64,000 nucleotides of DNA from Flavobacteriaceae bacterium PS02334 (GTDB lineage: Bacteria; Bacteroidota; Bacteroidia; Flavobacteriales; Flavobacteriaceae): positions 331,762 through 395,761 of the forward strand of contig JASCOH010000004.1 in the NCBI GenBank assembly GCA_029959295.1. The letters are read 5' to 3'. Under the pieces are notes generated by a model. That model searched no databases. It was given only the letters and a program-made list of their open reading frames with translations, and had not been told where the DNA came from. Both the position numbers and the translations under genes were made by a program. How positions within the stretch are numbered: position 1 is the stretch's first letter; the number at the start of each line of letters is the position of its first letter. This document shows, in pieces, positions 17,502 to 26,730 of this stretch.

Positions 17502-18368
17502 TTAGAATCTTGCAATGCTATTTTCCCAACTATTTATTTCGATTATAAAGTTCTTCTTAATTTTATTTTTATCTAAAACGCTATAACCCGGCCTCTTTGC
17601 CGGAGTTGGATAGCTTGAAGTAGGAATTGGTTTTAAATCAATCTCTATTCCATTAATCTCAAATATTTTCTTTGCGAAATCATACCAACTGCACTGGCCT
17701 TCATTACTGAAATGATAAACACCATAAAGTGATTCCAAATCTGAAGTTTGTCCTTTCAGACTTTCAGTTTTTTCTATAATTTTTACAACTACTTCTGCTA
17801 AATCGACTGCGTTTGTTGGTGTTCCGATTTGATCACTAACTACGCTTAAAGAATCTTTTTCTCTCCCCAAACGAATCATCGTTTTCATAAAATTATTTAC
17901 AAATTGAGAATAAAGCCATGAAGTTCTAATGATAAAATACTTCTCCAAAATTACCTGAATTTCTTTCTCTCCGTCTAATTTTGTCTGTCCATACACACTT
18001 GTCGGATTAGTCAGATCTTCTTCTGTATAAGGCGTAATTTTATTCCCGTCAAAAACAAAATCCGTAGAAATGTGAATCAATGTTGTGTCAAATTCCTTGC
18101 AAGTTTCTGCTAAGTTTTTTGCTCCTTCAACGTTAATCAGATGTGCTTTTTCTGTTTCGCTTTCCGCTTTATCAACAGCCGTATAAGCCGCGGCGTTTAT
18201 GCAATAATCTGGTTTCAAGTCAGAAAATATGGCAATACAATTTGCTTTGTCGGCAATATTTAATTCTGAAGAAGAAAGAAAATGAAACTGAATTTCAGGA
18301 TATTTAGGCGCAATAAACTGCAAAGATTGCCCCAATTGCCCTGAACCTCCTGCAACTAAAACTACCAT
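17502..18368 (-). CDS. rfbD: dTDP-4-dehydrorhamnose reductase
   Basis: A 288-residue SDR (RmlD) that reduces dTDP-4-keto-L-rhamnose to dTDP-L-rhamnose with NAD(P)H. Seen: VAGGSGQLGQSL at the N-terminus, NAAAYTAVDKAE, HISTDFVFDG, SVYGQTKLDGE with the catalytic Tyr and Lys, and RTSWLYS. The C-terminal part ends with a PGYSVLDKNKI segment usual in RmlD. The start overlaps the end of rfbC by seven bases. Together with rfbC and rfbA it gives three of the four steps to dTDP-L-rhamnose. Confidence 0.94.
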   Translation of the reverse strand: MVVLVAGGSGQLGQSLQFIAPKYPEIQFHFLSSSELNIADKANCIAIFSDLKPDYCINAAAYTAVDKAESETEKAHLINVEGAKNLAETCKEFDTTLIHISTDFVFDGNKITPYTEEDLTNPTSVYGQTKLDGEKEIQVILEKYFIIRTSWLYSQFVNNFMKTMIRLGREKDSLSVVSDQIGTPTNAVDLAEVVVKIIEKTESLKGQTSDLESLYGVYHFSNEGQCSWYDFAKKIFEINGIEIDLKPIPTSSYPTPAKRPGYSVLDKNKIKKNFIIEINSWENSIARF

Positions 18369-18913
18369 GCTTTTTTTGCGTTTTCAAGGGTTGGAAGAAT
18401 CTGGTCTTTTTCAGAAATGATTAATTCGCTTTCCGGAAGTTTCCAATCGATATTTAATGTTTTGTCATTGTACAAAACACCGCCTTCAGATTCTTTATTA
18501 TAAAAATTATCGCATTTGTAAAAGAAAGTAGCCGTTTCGCTCAAAACTATAAAGCCATGTGCAAAACCTCTTGGAACAAAAAATTGGGTTTGATTTTCTG
18601 CCGAGAGAAGCACTGCAACATGTTTTCCATATGTCTTAGATTCTGGGCGAATATCAACCGCAACGTCTAAAACCTCGCCGTGAAGCACGCGAACAAGCTT
18701 TGCCTGTGCATTTTCACCAGTCTGGTAATGCAAACCTCTTAAAACGCCTTTTTTAGAAAAAGACTGATTGTCTTGAACAAAATGCGTTTCTTTTCCAATG
18801 GCTTCCTGAAAAGTTCTTTCATTAAAACTTTCCATGAAATATCCTCTTTCGTCACCAATAATTTTTGGCTCAATAATATAACAACCTTCTAGTTCTGTAG
18901 ATATAAAATTCAT
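18362..18913 (-). CDS. rfbC: dTDP-4-dehydrorhamnose 3,5-epimerase
   Basis: A 183-residue cupin enzyme (RmlC) that epimerises C3 and C5 of dTDP-4-keto-6-deoxyglucose. Seen: EPKIIGDERGYFMES, FVQDNQSFSKKGVLRGLHYQ with the catalytic His, KLVRVLHGEVLDVAVDIR, and FFVPRGFAHGF. The length is normal for the family. It lies four bases after rfbA and overlaps rfbD. Confidence 0.95.
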   Translation of the reverse strand: MNFISTELEGCYIIEPKIIGDERGYFMESFNERTFQEAIGKETHFVQDNQSFSKKGVLRGLHYQTGENAQAKLVRVLHGEVLDVAVDIRPESKTYGKHVAVLLSAENQTQFFVPRGFAHGFIVLSETATFFYKCDNFYNKESEGGVLYNDKTLNIDWKLPESELIISEKDQILPTLENAKKAW

Positions 18914-18916
18914 GTC

Positions 18917-19774
18917 TTATATAATGCTTAATAAATGCTTTCCATAACCGCTTTTCAATAACGGTTGTGCAATTTTTTGCAATTGCGATGCGTCGATAAA
19001 GCCCATTTTGTAAGCAGCTTCTTCAATCGCTCCAATTTTTAATCCTTGGCGTTCTTCAATTACCTGGACAAACTGTGAAGCTTGCATTAGCGACTGAAAA
19101 GTTCCGGTGTCAAGCCAAGCCGTTCCTCTGTCAAGAATGCTTACTTTTAGCTTTCCTCTTTTTAAATATTCTTTATTTATATCTGTAATTTCAAGCTCAC
19201 CTCTATGACTTGGCTTGATGTTTTTTGCAATTTCCACTACGTCGTTATCATAGAAATAAATTCCTGGAACGGCATAATTTGATTTTGGAACTTCTGGTTT
19301 TTCTTCAATCGAAAGTACATTGCCGCTTTCATCAAAATCTACAACACCATATCTTTCTGGGTCGTGAACGTGATAAGCATAAATAATTCCTCCATCTGGA
19401 TTGTTATTCGCCAAAAGCAATTCAGACAAACCCGTTCCGTAGAAAATATTATCACCTAAAACTAATGCGACTTTGTCGTCACCAATGAAATCTTTTCCAA
19501 TAATAAAAGCTTCTGCCAAACCATTCGGATTCTCTTGAACGGCATATTCAAAACGGCATCCTAAACTTGTTCCGTCGCCCAAAAGCTGACGAAAAAGTGG
19601 CAAATCGTGAGGTGTCGAGATTATCAAAATTTCTCTGATTCCAGACCACATGAGTGTTGACAACGGATAATAAATCATCGGTTTGTCATAAATTGGCATT
19701 AATTGTTTGCTCACTGCAAGTGTCAATGGATGGAGTCTTGTTCCAGATCCTCCGGCTAATATTATTCCTTTCAT
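18917..19774 (-). CDS. rfbA: Glucose-1-phosphate thymidylyltransferase
   Basis: A 285-residue nucleotidyltransferase (RmlA) that makes dTDP-glucose from dTTP and glucose-1-phosphate. The N-terminal [18 protein letters not shown] is the nucleotide loop; [27 protein letters not shown] with the metal Asp, and TAWLDTGT are also typical. It supplies dTDP-sugar for both rhamnose and the WecE branch. rmlB, the next enzyme, is missing from the window. Confidence 0.95.
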   Translation of the reverse strand: MKGIILAGGSGTRLHPLTLAVSKQLMPIYDKPMIYYPLSTLMWSGIREILIISTPHDLPLFRQLLGDGTSLGCRFEYAVQENPNGLAEAFIIGKDFIGDDKVALVLGDNIFYGTGLSELLLANNNPDGGIIYAYHVHDPERYGVVDFDESGNVLSIEEKPEVPKSNYAVPGIYFYDNDVVEIAKNIKPSHRGELEITDINKEYLKRGKLKVSILDRGTAWLDTGTFQSLMQASQFVQVIEERQGLKIGAIEEAAYKMGFIDASQLQKIAQPLLKSGYGKHLLSII

Positions 19775-19793
19775 GGTGTTAATTTATTTATTG

Positions 19794-20777
19794 TTAAATG
19801 TTTGATTTGCTCATTTGATGTTTGTAGAATGCTCTCACAAGTCCAAAACATATAAATAATCCTATAAAAATAAACGGAAGTACGAATTTCATTTTTCCAT
19901 TTATAGATTCAGTATTTTTAATATTTATTACAGAACTATTTTTCTTGATTATATCATTTATATTCACCAGTTCCAATTGAATATTTGCTTTGTCTTGAAC
20001 TAATTCGGTCTTGGTTTTAATGACATCATTAAGCTGTGTGTTTTCATTATAATAAACTAGTTTGTCACTTTTTGAGCCTATACTTGAGTTATTAACTGAA
20101 AACTCATTAAGTACCCCGTCTATTTGATGAATAATTGAATCATTCGAAATCTGTCTATTTGCTAAATTTTTTAAATATACTTTTTGAATTTGTTTAAAAT
20201 GATCGCTATCGTTAAAAAAATCCATAAGAGGATTTACCGTTTTGCTATCATCAGTTAATGAAGCAGTTGTAAATGAAATAGCATGATAGGGATAATTTTT
20301 ACTCGTTACCTCATCAACAACAATTTTGTTTATATCACCATCTTCAGCCATAAGTTTGATCAATTCAAAATTTTCTGGCTTGTTGTCTATAAACTTATAA
20401 ACGTCAACAATTGGCTTGATTTTAATATCAGCAAGCTTCTTAGTATCCTTAATTCCGATTTTTTTAAGAAAAGCAGTATCTCTTTCCTTAATTTTTGCTG
20501 CAATAAGATTTACTTTAGAATATAAATACTCAGTACTTCCAAAGTTTGGAGAAACAATAATCTGATGATCATATACTTTTGTGCTTTTATCTAGATAATA
20601 TCCAAGTCCGGCGCCAATTATAAATAAAACAGCCAGGATGATTATGTTTCTCTTGATAAATAAAAATCCTCTGAAAATCCAAGTTGAAAAATCCTCAAAA
20701 GCCTTTCCTATTCTTTTTGATACTTGCGAAAGGTCAATTTCTTGATTATCCGGATTTGTCTGCGGGTTTGAGCTCAT
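19794..20777 (-). CDS. Chain-length determinant (Wzz)-like inner-membrane protein
   Basis: A 327-residue protein with one membrane helix at about 44-63 and a second at about 297-316, and between them a long, mostly periplasmic part with coiled-coil character (about 195-285). This is the Wzz/PCP layout. A hydrophilic tail precedes helix 1, and there is no tyrosine-kinase domain. It probably controls glycan chain length together with the polymerase. A clear PxxP-rich second helix is not seen, so the Wzz call rests on topology and on position next to rfbA. It is six bases after the upstream gene. Confidence 0.68.
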   Translation of the reverse strand: MSSNPQTNPDNQEIDLSQVSKRIGKAFEDFSTWIFRGFLFIKRNIIILAVLFIIGAGLGYYLDKSTKVYDHQIIVSPNFGSTEYLYSKVNLIAAKIKERDTAFLKKIGIKDTKKLADIKIKPIVDVYKFIDNKPENFELIKLMAEDGDINKIVVDEVTSKNYPYHAISFTTASLTDDSKTVNPLMDFFNDSDHFKQIQKVYLKNLANRQISNDSIIHQIDGVLNEFSVNNSSIGSKSDKLVYYNENTQLNDVIKTKTELVQDKANIQLELVNINDIIKKNSSVINIKNTESINGKMKFVLPFIFIGLFICFGLVRAFYKHQMSKSNI

Positions 20778-20783
20778 AAATGT

Positions 20784-22481
20784 TTAGTTTTTTACGTTGA
20801 AAATTTGTTCTAATATTTTTATTGTAATTAAATAAGTCGGTTTAACTCCAGTAGTTCCAAGTCCTCCAGAAGCCAATGTGCTTCCTGTTTCCAATGGATT
20901 ATCAGAAGCATAATAAGCATATCTTACTTTTACATCTGGGTTGATGCTTTTTCTGATTTTTGAAGCCGACTGGATTGCTTTTTGGTAATAAGCGCCTTCC
21001 ATTTCAAGGCCGATCACGCCCCAAGTCGATTCATGGAAAAACTTCAACAGATCTCTATTTTGAAGCGAAGTTCCTAAAACAGAAACCATCGGACCCGCAA
21101 AAACCGGAATCCCATTGCCTTCGAACATTTCTAAAGTCAATTCATTTTCAAACGGATAATTATCTCCAGTTCCTTCATTGATGTGCGCTGACGGAATCAT
21201 GATATCGCCTTTTCCGCCTTCCAAAATTCCGGCTTTTCCCATAATGGAAACTGATTCCACGTTTAAGAAATATTTGTTTTTTCCGTCTTTGTAAGGTTTC
21301 AAAAGCTCGTCGATCGTTTCATAAGCTTGTTCTCCAAAAGCATAATCCATTACGATAATTACCGGCGGATGTTCTCCAATTTTAGCCTTTGAAAATGCTG
21401 ATTTTGACCAATCAATTTTTGCTGTATCAAAAATCTGCACGTCGATATTAGTTCCAGAATTTGCATCCGGAAGCGAAATCATGCCATATTTCAAAGCAAA
21501 TTCTTCCACTTTGTCTCTGACGTCATTTGCCCCTGGCTTGCTCAATTCCTCAAAAATAAAGAAATCAGACTTGTCTTTAAATTTTGTTTTTAAAGTATGC
21601 GTTGCAAAAATCGAATTCATCACACTGTGCATATTTGCGCTGATAATGTGAATCGGACGGTCTAATAATTCGTTTTCTAATAAAACCTGCTTGATGTTAT
21701 TCGCCCAAATTTCTCCGTGAATGTGATGTCCAAGTCTTTCTCTTAAAATCGGGCTGAATGTGATTGTTCTCTTGTTATTGAAAATTACTTCTTCAATCGC
21801 CAATTTCCCCAGCCAATAAATTACGTGGAGAAAACGGTCTGGCTTTTCAGCCGTTCCAAAAGCCTGATAGATGTCTAAAATTTCTTCAAAAGATCTTCCT
21901 AAGATATTTGAAGTATGTGAAATCGCTATTTCCTTTTCAATTAAGGTAAGCTTCTTGTTTTGAGCGACAATTTGTTCTAATTTTTCCCAATCGCGAGTGA
22001 ATTCTTTGGTATTTTCATCCAATAAAACCCTGTCCTTGATTTTGTGAGATTCAATAAATATAAAAGTCAAATGCGTCAAAATATCATAAATATCAGAACG
22101 CCCGCGCGTGATTTCCACGTTCATCTGTTCCGTATCGATTCTGTAGCAATTTCTCTTTCTCTTTGGAGGAACAATCGCTGTGAAGTGCGATTTTGAGTAG
22201 CCTTCGTCGGAAGTCAGATTGATGAAACGGCATTCTTCGATTCCCACCGGAAGCCTTTCAATTACATATAACAAACCGCTTAATTCAACTTTTTCGTCGG
22301 CAATCGTTCCATAAATTTCTGGTCGCAATTGCAACAACGCTTCTCTTAATGTGTCACCCGAAACTCCCATCGGCTTATAGAATCCTCTATTGAACAAATG
22401 GCGCATCGTGATGTATAATTTTTCAATTGCCGCCGATGATTCCTGGGCTCTTGATCTTGATATATTTTTAGTTTCTTTCAT
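20784..22481 (-). CDS. Uncharacterised DUF6909-like protein with nucleoside-phosphorylase-like C-terminus
   Basis: A 565-residue cytoplasmic protein, probably of the Bacteroidetes family DUF6909 (recalled, not checked). The N-terminal half is largely helical. The C-terminal half has HIISANMHSVMNS and, near the end, GLEMEGAYYQ (491-500) followed by YYASDNPLE with S526-D527. The pair E-M-E-G plus a later S-D is the ribose- and base-binding signature of MTAN/purine nucleoside phosphorylases (PNP_UDP_1). A nucleoside hydrolase or phosphorylase-like activity is inferred only. It is followed by the Wzz-like gene after six bases, so it may head the glycan operon although its role there is unclear. 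Confidence 0.65.
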   Translation of the reverse strand: MKETKNISRSRAQESSAAIEKLYITMRHLFNRGFYKPMGVSGDTLREALLQLRPEIYGTIADEKVELSGLLYVIERLPVGIEECRFINLTSDEGYSKSHFTAIVPPKRKRNCYRIDTEQMNVEITRGRSDIYDILTHLTFIFIESHKIKDRVLLDENTKEFTRDWEKLEQIVAQNKKLTLIEKEIAISHTSNILGRSFEEILDIYQAFGTAEKPDRFLHVIYWLGKLAIEEVIFNNKRTITFSPILRERLGHHIHGEIWANNIKQVLLENELLDRPIHIISANMHSVMNSIFATHTLKTKFKDKSDFFIFEELSKPGANDVRDKVEEFALKYGMISLPDANSGTNIDVQIFDTAKIDWSKSAFSKAKIGEHPPVIIVMDYAFGEQAYETIDELLKPYKDGKNKYFLNVESVSIMGKAGILEGGKGDIMIPSAHINEGTGDNYPFENELTLEMFEGNGIPVFAGPMVSVLGTSLQNRDLLKFFHESTWGVIGLEMEGAYYQKAIQSASKIRKSINPDVKVRYAYYASDNPLETGSTLASGGLGTTGVKPTYLITIKILEQIFNVKN

Positions 22482-22502
22482 TTAAATCTAATTTCTAACC
22501 CG

Positions 22503-22510
22503 CAAATGTA
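22503..22510 (-). promoter_or_regulatory. -7 box upstream of the DUF6909-like gene
   Basis: The minus strand reads TACATTTG, matching TAnnTTTG, about 22 bases before the start at 22481. No TTG was found at the right distance. It may be the main promoter of the leftward glycan operon. Confidence 0.5.
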
Positions 22511-22599
22511 GGTTTTTTATTTTTTAGTTGACTAAAGTATGCTTTATTGACAATTTCTGTTTTATTCTTTAGGTTAAAAAATCAGGCGATTTATAGCTT

Positions 22600-23472
22600 T
22601 TAATTGCTAAGAATCAAAGTGACTGAAGGCTCATAAACCGTCGTTGTGGTCGCCGTTTTTTGCAATTCTTCTTTCGTATGCTTGATCCATCTTCCGCCTG
22701 AAAAACTAAATGTAAAATCCCTTTCCACCGGATTGTAAAGCACCAATGGCGCATATGTAATTACTGTTTTTGTGGTATTTGAATTGTAATCGGTAATCTT
22801 TTTTTCTAATTTATTTTTCTCTATTATCAGCCTTTCAAAAGCCACGAAAATTCCGTTTTGAGGCATTTCTAAATTCAAATCCGAAAGATCGATTTTATTC
22901 TCATGAATTCCTCTTTCTATTGAGATAATAAAATCTTTCGCCAGCAATTCTTTTCCCGGATAGCCATTTTCTCCGACTTCATACAAGTGAAGCTTAATCG
23001 TGGAATTATCAATTCTGCTGTCGGTCAGAATAGTCACTTTCTGAATCCATTTTGTTTTTTTATAGGCTTCTGAATAAGGAAAAAACTTCGCGTCCAATCT
23101 TGGGCCTTTGTCAAAAGCTTCGGCCAGTTTTTTTATTTTTCCAATTTCAAGCTGTCTGCTTTCCTTTTTATTTACGATAAAAACTTCGTTCAATTCAAGA
23201 GAAGCTGGCGCCATCAAAACGACTCCTGCTTCTGAAACTTTAAGCACTTTTCTTTGATAGCCTAGAACTGAAAAAATCAAATTCTTATTCTTGTCATTCA
23301 CATTAATACTGAATTCGCCGTTTTCTTCAGAAGTCGTCCCGATATTTTCGTTTTCCACCCAAACGCTGACATACGAAATCGCATTTCCCGTCAGGCTGTC
23401 TTTCACAACACCTTTAGTTTGTGACACTAAATTTACCGTTATCAAAAGCGCAATCCCTAAAAATTTTCTCAT
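22600..23472 (-). CDS. Secreted protein with carboxypeptidase-D regulatory-like domain
   Basis: A 290-residue protein with a signal peptide (about 1-19) and then a CarboxypepD_reg-like beta-sandwich: GVVKDSLTGNAISYVSVWVEN, GTTSEENGEFSINV and LIFSVLGYQRKVL over about 20-80. The remaining 200 residues are beta-rich without a recognised domain. CarboxypepD_reg modules occur at the start of TonB-dependent receptors and other Bacteroidetes surface proteins; here no barrel follows. It lies 14 bases downstream of the GH3-family gene. Confidence 0.75.
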   Translation of the reverse strand: MRKFLGIALLITVNLVSQTKGVVKDSLTGNAISYVSVWVENENIGTTSEENGEFSINVNDKNKNLIFSVLGYQRKVLKVSEAGVVLMAPASLELNEVFIVNKKESRQLEIGKIKKLAEAFDKGPRLDAKFFPYSEAYKKTKWIQKVTILTDSRIDNSTIKLHLYEVGENGYPGKELLAKDFIISIERGIHENKIDLSDLNLEMPQNGIFVAFERLIIEKNKLEKKITDYNSNTTKTVITYAPLVLYNPVERDFTFSFSGGRWIKHTKEELQKTATTTTVYEPSVTLILSN

Positions 23473-23486
23473 TCGCTAATCGCTAA

Positions 23487-24968
23487 TTATTTTAATTTAT
23501 CTGCAATATTTCGATCGTTGCTCAATCTCGGAATCTTATTTTGTCCGCCCAATTTTCCTATCGATTTCATATATTCTTGAAAACCATTTTTTGAAACTTT
23601 AGTAATCACAAGCTTTTTCAGCACATTTCCTACGATCAAATCATCATAATAAACATTTTGCTTTCGCATTGCGTTATCGATTTTCAGGATAAAATCGTCC
23701 ATGTTTTCTGGCTCATTTTCAAATTCGATAAACCATTCGTGATAAGGCAATCCGTCTTTTGGCGTAATTTGTGGCGCGACGGTAAATTCGTTCACGCGAA
23801 CATTAGAATTTCCCATCGCTTCCTTCAAAGCTTCTTCGACTTCCTTCCCGATCACGTGTTCGCCAAAAGCAGAAATATAATGCTTAATTCTGCCCGAAAC
23901 GATTACGCGGTAAGGTTTCAAGGACGTAAATTGAATCGTGTCGCCGATGTTATAACCCCAAAGTCCGGCATTCGTTGAAATAATCAAGACATAATTTACG
24001 CCCAATTTTACTTCGCCAATGGTATATCTTCTTGCGTTTTCATTGTAAAACTCCTCCGCTTTTATGAATTCATAGAAAATTCCGGCATTCAAAAGCAACA
24101 GCATTCCTTTGTCTTTCTGGGAATCTTGGTAAGCAAAAAATCCTTCCGAAGCCGGAAAAAGTTCAATCGAATCTACTTTTCTTCCGATAAGATTTTCAAA
24201 TTTTGCCCGATAGGGCTCGAAATTTACGCCTCCGTAAATGAACAGATTGAAGTTTTTGAAAATTTCTCCGACAGGCTTCCCTCCTTTTTGCTTCAGCTTT
24301 TCAAAATACATCTGAACCCACGAAGGAATTCCGGAAATGATGGTCATGTCTTTGTCAAAAGTCTCTTCGACAATGGCGTCAACTTTAGTTTCCCAATCAT
24401 CAATGCAGTTGGTTTCCCAGCTCGGCATTCTATTTTTTTGGAGGTATTTTGGAACAAAATGTGCCACGATTCCAGATAATCTTCCAAGCTTGATTCCGTT
24501 CTTTTCTTCTAAAATCGGACTTCCTTGCAGGAAAATCATCTTTCCGGAAACAAAATCGGCGTTTCCAGTTTCATGAATATAATGAAGAATGGCGTTTCGC
24601 GCGGCTTCAATATGAAAAGGCATCGATTCTTTGGTCAGCGGAATATATTTTGCGCCTGAAGTCGTACCTGAAGTTTTGGCAAAATACAACGGTTTTCCTT
24701 TCCATAAGATATTTTCTTCGCCTTTAACAACCTTATCTACATAAGGTTTCAGCGCTTCATAATCACGAACCGGAACTTGTTTTGCAAAATCAGAAAATGA
24801 TTTGATCTGGCTAAAATTATGGTCTTTCCCAAACTTAGTTTCCTTTGCTTCCAAAATCAAATTCTTGAAAACCTTTTCTTGGGTTTCAACAGGATTCTTG
24901 GCCCATTTTTGAGTCTTTTCATATACTTTCTTGGCAAACTGTTTGGCAAAAAATGATTTTATTGACAT
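23487..24968 (-). CDS. GH3 auxin-responsive promoter family protein (acyl-adenylate ligase-like)
   Basis: A 493-residue protein of the GH3 family, an adenylate-forming superfamily. The N-terminal helical part holds TKFGKDHNF, FAKQVPVRDYEALKPYVDKVV and LYFAKTSGTTSGAKYIPLT, where TSGTTSG is the phosphate-binding loop. FPASEGFFAYQ and a late SGRIKHYISAFGEHV (motif with the hinge) follow. Plant GH3 proteins join amino acids to jasmonate or auxin; the bacterial substrate is not known. Length agrees with bacterial relatives. A TAGATTTG box at 25008-25001 lies about 33 bases before the start, so it may be separate from the SdpI gene. Confidence 0.88.
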   Translation of the reverse strand: MSIKSFFAKQFAKKVYEKTQKWAKNPVETQEKVFKNLILEAKETKFGKDHNFSQIKSFSDFAKQVPVRDYEALKPYVDKVVKGEENILWKGKPLYFAKTSGTTSGAKYIPLTKESMPFHIEAARNAILHYIHETGNADFVSGKMIFLQGSPILEEKNGIKLGRLSGIVAHFVPKYLQKNRMPSWETNCIDDWETKVDAIVEETFDKDMTIISGIPSWVQMYFEKLKQKGGKPVGEIFKNFNLFIYGGVNFEPYRAKFENLIGRKVDSIELFPASEGFFAYQDSQKDKGMLLLLNAGIFYEFIKAEEFYNENARRYTIGEVKLGVNYVLIISTNAGLWGYNIGDTIQFTSLKPYRVIVSGRIKHYISAFGEHVIGKEVEEALKEAMGNSNVRVNEFTVAPQITPKDGLPYHEWFIEFENEPENMDDFILKIDNAMRKQNVYYDDLIVGNVLKKLVITKVSKNGFQEYMKSIGKLGGQNKIPRLSNDRNIADKLK

Positions 24969-25000
24969 TTTTAATTTAAAATTTGATTTAAGATTTTATT

Positions 25001-25008
25001 CAAATCTA
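25001..25008 (-). promoter_or_regulatory. -7 box upstream of the GH3-family gene
   Basis: The minus strand reads TAGATTTG (TAnnTTTG) just before the SdpI-family stop codon region. No clear TTG partner is present at the usual distance, so this is a weak call. Confidence 0.35.
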
Positions 25009-25010
25009 TA

Positions 25011-25349
25011 TTATTTAGCACTTGCGAATTTTTTTCGTAGCGCAATTTCCGTACTGATAATTGGCAAAAAAATGAAAAGAACTACAATTCCGTTAACGAT
25101 TCCTTCAGAAATATTAAACAATACTAACAAAGACAATGCGAATAGAAAGAGTCCGAATTTCATCAATTCTTTAGAAGAATATTTTTGGGAAAAATCCCAG
25201 CGTTCTTGCGATTTCATCGAATTCATGGTTCTATAACCATATAAAATATTGATTTTTTTAGGAGGAAATCGATACATGATCGCTCCGGCAATGATTAAAA
25301 TGGCACCTGTAATTATCGGCAATTGGTTCAATTTATCTATCCATTCCAT
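25011..25349 (-). CDS. SdpI family membrane protein
   Basis: A 112-residue protein with three hydrophobic segments (about 11-28, 66-82, 84-102). The stretch INILYGYRTMNSMKSQERWDFSQKY between segments 1 and 2 is the conserved YGYRT...S core of the SdpI family, named after the Bacillus immunity and signalling protein. No toxin gene is nearby, so an immunity role is not implied. It lies two bases downstream of the M23 peptidase gene. Confidence 0.82.
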   Translation of the reverse strand: MEWIDKLNQLPIITGAILIIAGAIMYRFPPKKINILYGYRTMNSMKSQERWDFSQKYSSKELMKFGLFLFALSLLVLFNISEGIVNGIVVLFIFLPIISTEIALRKKFASAK

Positions 25350-25351
25350 AA

Positions 25352-26221
25352 TTATTCAAAATCTATAAAATTAGTCGGATCAATTGGAAAACCGTCTTTC
25401 CATAATTCAAAATGCAGGTGCACGCCTGTAGATTCTTCGCCCGTGGAACCCGCCAAGGCAATCACTTCGCCACTTCGCACGACATCACCTTGAGATTTTG
25501 TCAATGCAGAAGCGTGTTTGTAAACGCTGATAATGCCGTCGCCGTGCCTGATGATCATTACATGTCCGGTGGAAGGCGTCCAATCTGCAAAAATCACGGT
25601 TCCGTTGGCGACTGATTTTATCGGCGTGTTTTTGGCCAAAGCAATGTCTACAGCAAAATGCTTATTCTTAGGACTGTATTTATCTGTTATATGTCCTTTC
25701 ACTGGTGGAAAAAGAACCAAATCTACTTTTGTCTGCGCTTTTTCAAATACATTATACTTGTCTTCATGTTCCACTTCTTCCCGAAGTTTTTTATCTTCCT
25801 TTGAAGGAGAAAAATCAACTTCATCTTCATTTAAAAGTTCAACGGCTTTAATAGAATCTTTATTCAGTTTTGCTACCTCAACATCGCCGGCAAGCACTTT
25901 TTTTATAGACTCGATATAAGCGTTGTTGATTTTTATGGATTTTTCTAAAGAGTCAGATTTTAAGGCCAATTCTGTAGCTTCCCTTTTTAATTTGGAAGAA
26001 GCATATCCTGGAATATACTCGCGCAAAGGCGTAAAAGCAATAATGTAAGTCGTGATCGCGATAAGCAGAATCGCGCCACCGGTAAGCACGACGAAAACAT
26101 TCATCAAATTTAGTTTCAACGAGAAAATCTCTTCAAAAGTGTCTTCATTCAAAATAACCAATCGGTTTTTTGTCAAAAGCTTTTTCTTTAAAATCTGTCT
26201 TTTTAACCTTTTCGCTGACAT
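25352..26221 (-). CDS. M23 family metallopeptidase (membrane-anchored, murein hydrolase-like)
   Basis: A 289-residue protein: cytoplasmic start, one membrane helix at about 39-60, a coiled-coil-like linker, then a peptidase M23 domain at about 185-285. The zinc ligands are visible as H-x3-D in HFAVDIA and HLHFE near the end. Such proteins cleave peptidoglycan cross-links or activate amidases at division or growth sites. The catalytic set is complete. The gene has a -7 box at 26247-26240 and is the first of a leftward pair with sdpI-like. Confidence 0.92.
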   Translation of the reverse strand: MSAKRLKRQILKKKLLTKNRLVILNEDTFEEIFSLKLNLMNVFVVLTGGAILLIAITTYIIAFTPLREYIPGYASSKLKREATELALKSDSLEKSIKINNAYIESIKKVLAGDVEVAKLNKDSIKAVELLNEDEVDFSPSKEDKKLREEVEHEDKYNVFEKAQTKVDLVLFPPVKGHITDKYSPKNKHFAVDIALAKNTPIKSVANGTVIFADWTPSTGHVMIIRHGDGIISVYKHASALTKSQGDVVRSGEVIALAGSTGEESTGVHLHFELWKDGFPIDPTNFIDFE

Positions 26222-26239
26222 TGTGATGTTGTAATTCTA

Positions 26240-26247
26240 CAAATATA
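26240..26247 (-). promoter_or_regulatory. -7 box of the M23 peptidase gene
   Basis: The minus strand reads TATATTTG, a match to TAnnTTTG, about 19 bases before the start codon at 26221. No TTG was found at the usual distance. Confidence 0.5.
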
Positions 26248-26392
26248 ATAATTTGGGCGTTTTTACTGTGTTTTTAAACCATTACTATTCTGAAAATATT
26301 AAAATCTTATTCTTTTAAAACCAAATAGAAAAAGTTCTCGTAAATGATTTCAATAGGCAAAACGTACTTTTACGATAAATAATTGTTATAGT

Positions 26393-26425
26393 GAATCTTC
26401 GTTAGCATTTTTATTTTTACATTTG
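26393..26425 (+). promoter_or_regulatory. Promoter of tatA
   Basis: TTG at 26393-26395 and TACATTTG at 26418-26425 are 22 nt apart, matching the flavobacterial consensus. The start codon follows at 26445. Confidence 0.65.
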
Positions 26426-26444
26426 CAAAATAAATAATTGTATT

Positions 26445-26648
26445 ATGACTGCATTAAACATATTTTTAGGAGCCATTGGTTTCAGCGAGTTGATACTTCC
26501 TGGATTACTTATTGTTTTATTACTTTTTGGTGGTAAAAAGATTCCGGAATTAATGAAAGGATTGGGTTCTGGTATAAAAGAATTCAAAAATGCTTCGAAA
26601 GACGACCAAACTGCACCGGTTAAAAAAGAAGAAGAAACAAAGATCTAA
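26445..26648 (+). CDS. tatA: Twin-arginine translocase subunit TatA/TatE
   Basis: A 67-residue protein with one N-terminal membrane helix (about 10-28), then the amphipathic-helix signature [20 protein letters not shown] and a charged tail. It forms the pore of the Tat pathway, which exports folded proteins. No tatC is nearby; in many Bacteroidetes tatA and tatC are apart. It is a single-gene unit with its own promoter and a terminator shared with tex. Confidence 0.93.
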   Translation: MTALNIFLGAIGFSELILPGLLIVLLLFGGKKIPELMKGLGSGIKEFKNASKDDQTAPVKKEEETKI

Positions 26649-26675
26649 TAAAACTTTTTCATTAAAGTTTTTTAA

Positions 26676-26712
26676 AAAAGCCTCATAGATAATTTTATCT
26701 ACGAGGCTTTTA
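26676..26712. terminator. Bidirectional terminator between tatA and tex
   Basis: A hairpin with arms at 26677-26692 and 26695-26711 (AAAAGCCTC.../...GAGGCTTTT, one mismatch) flanked by A and T runs. It sits between two genes that end toward each other and can serve both. Confidence 0.85.
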
Positions 26713-26730
26713 TTTTTAAGTTTTGGAAAT

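Noticed and set aside
25011-25349. SdpC/SdpI toxin-immunity system
   Set aside because: Only the immunity-like membrane protein is present; no SdpA, SdpB or SdpC-like gene is adjacent.
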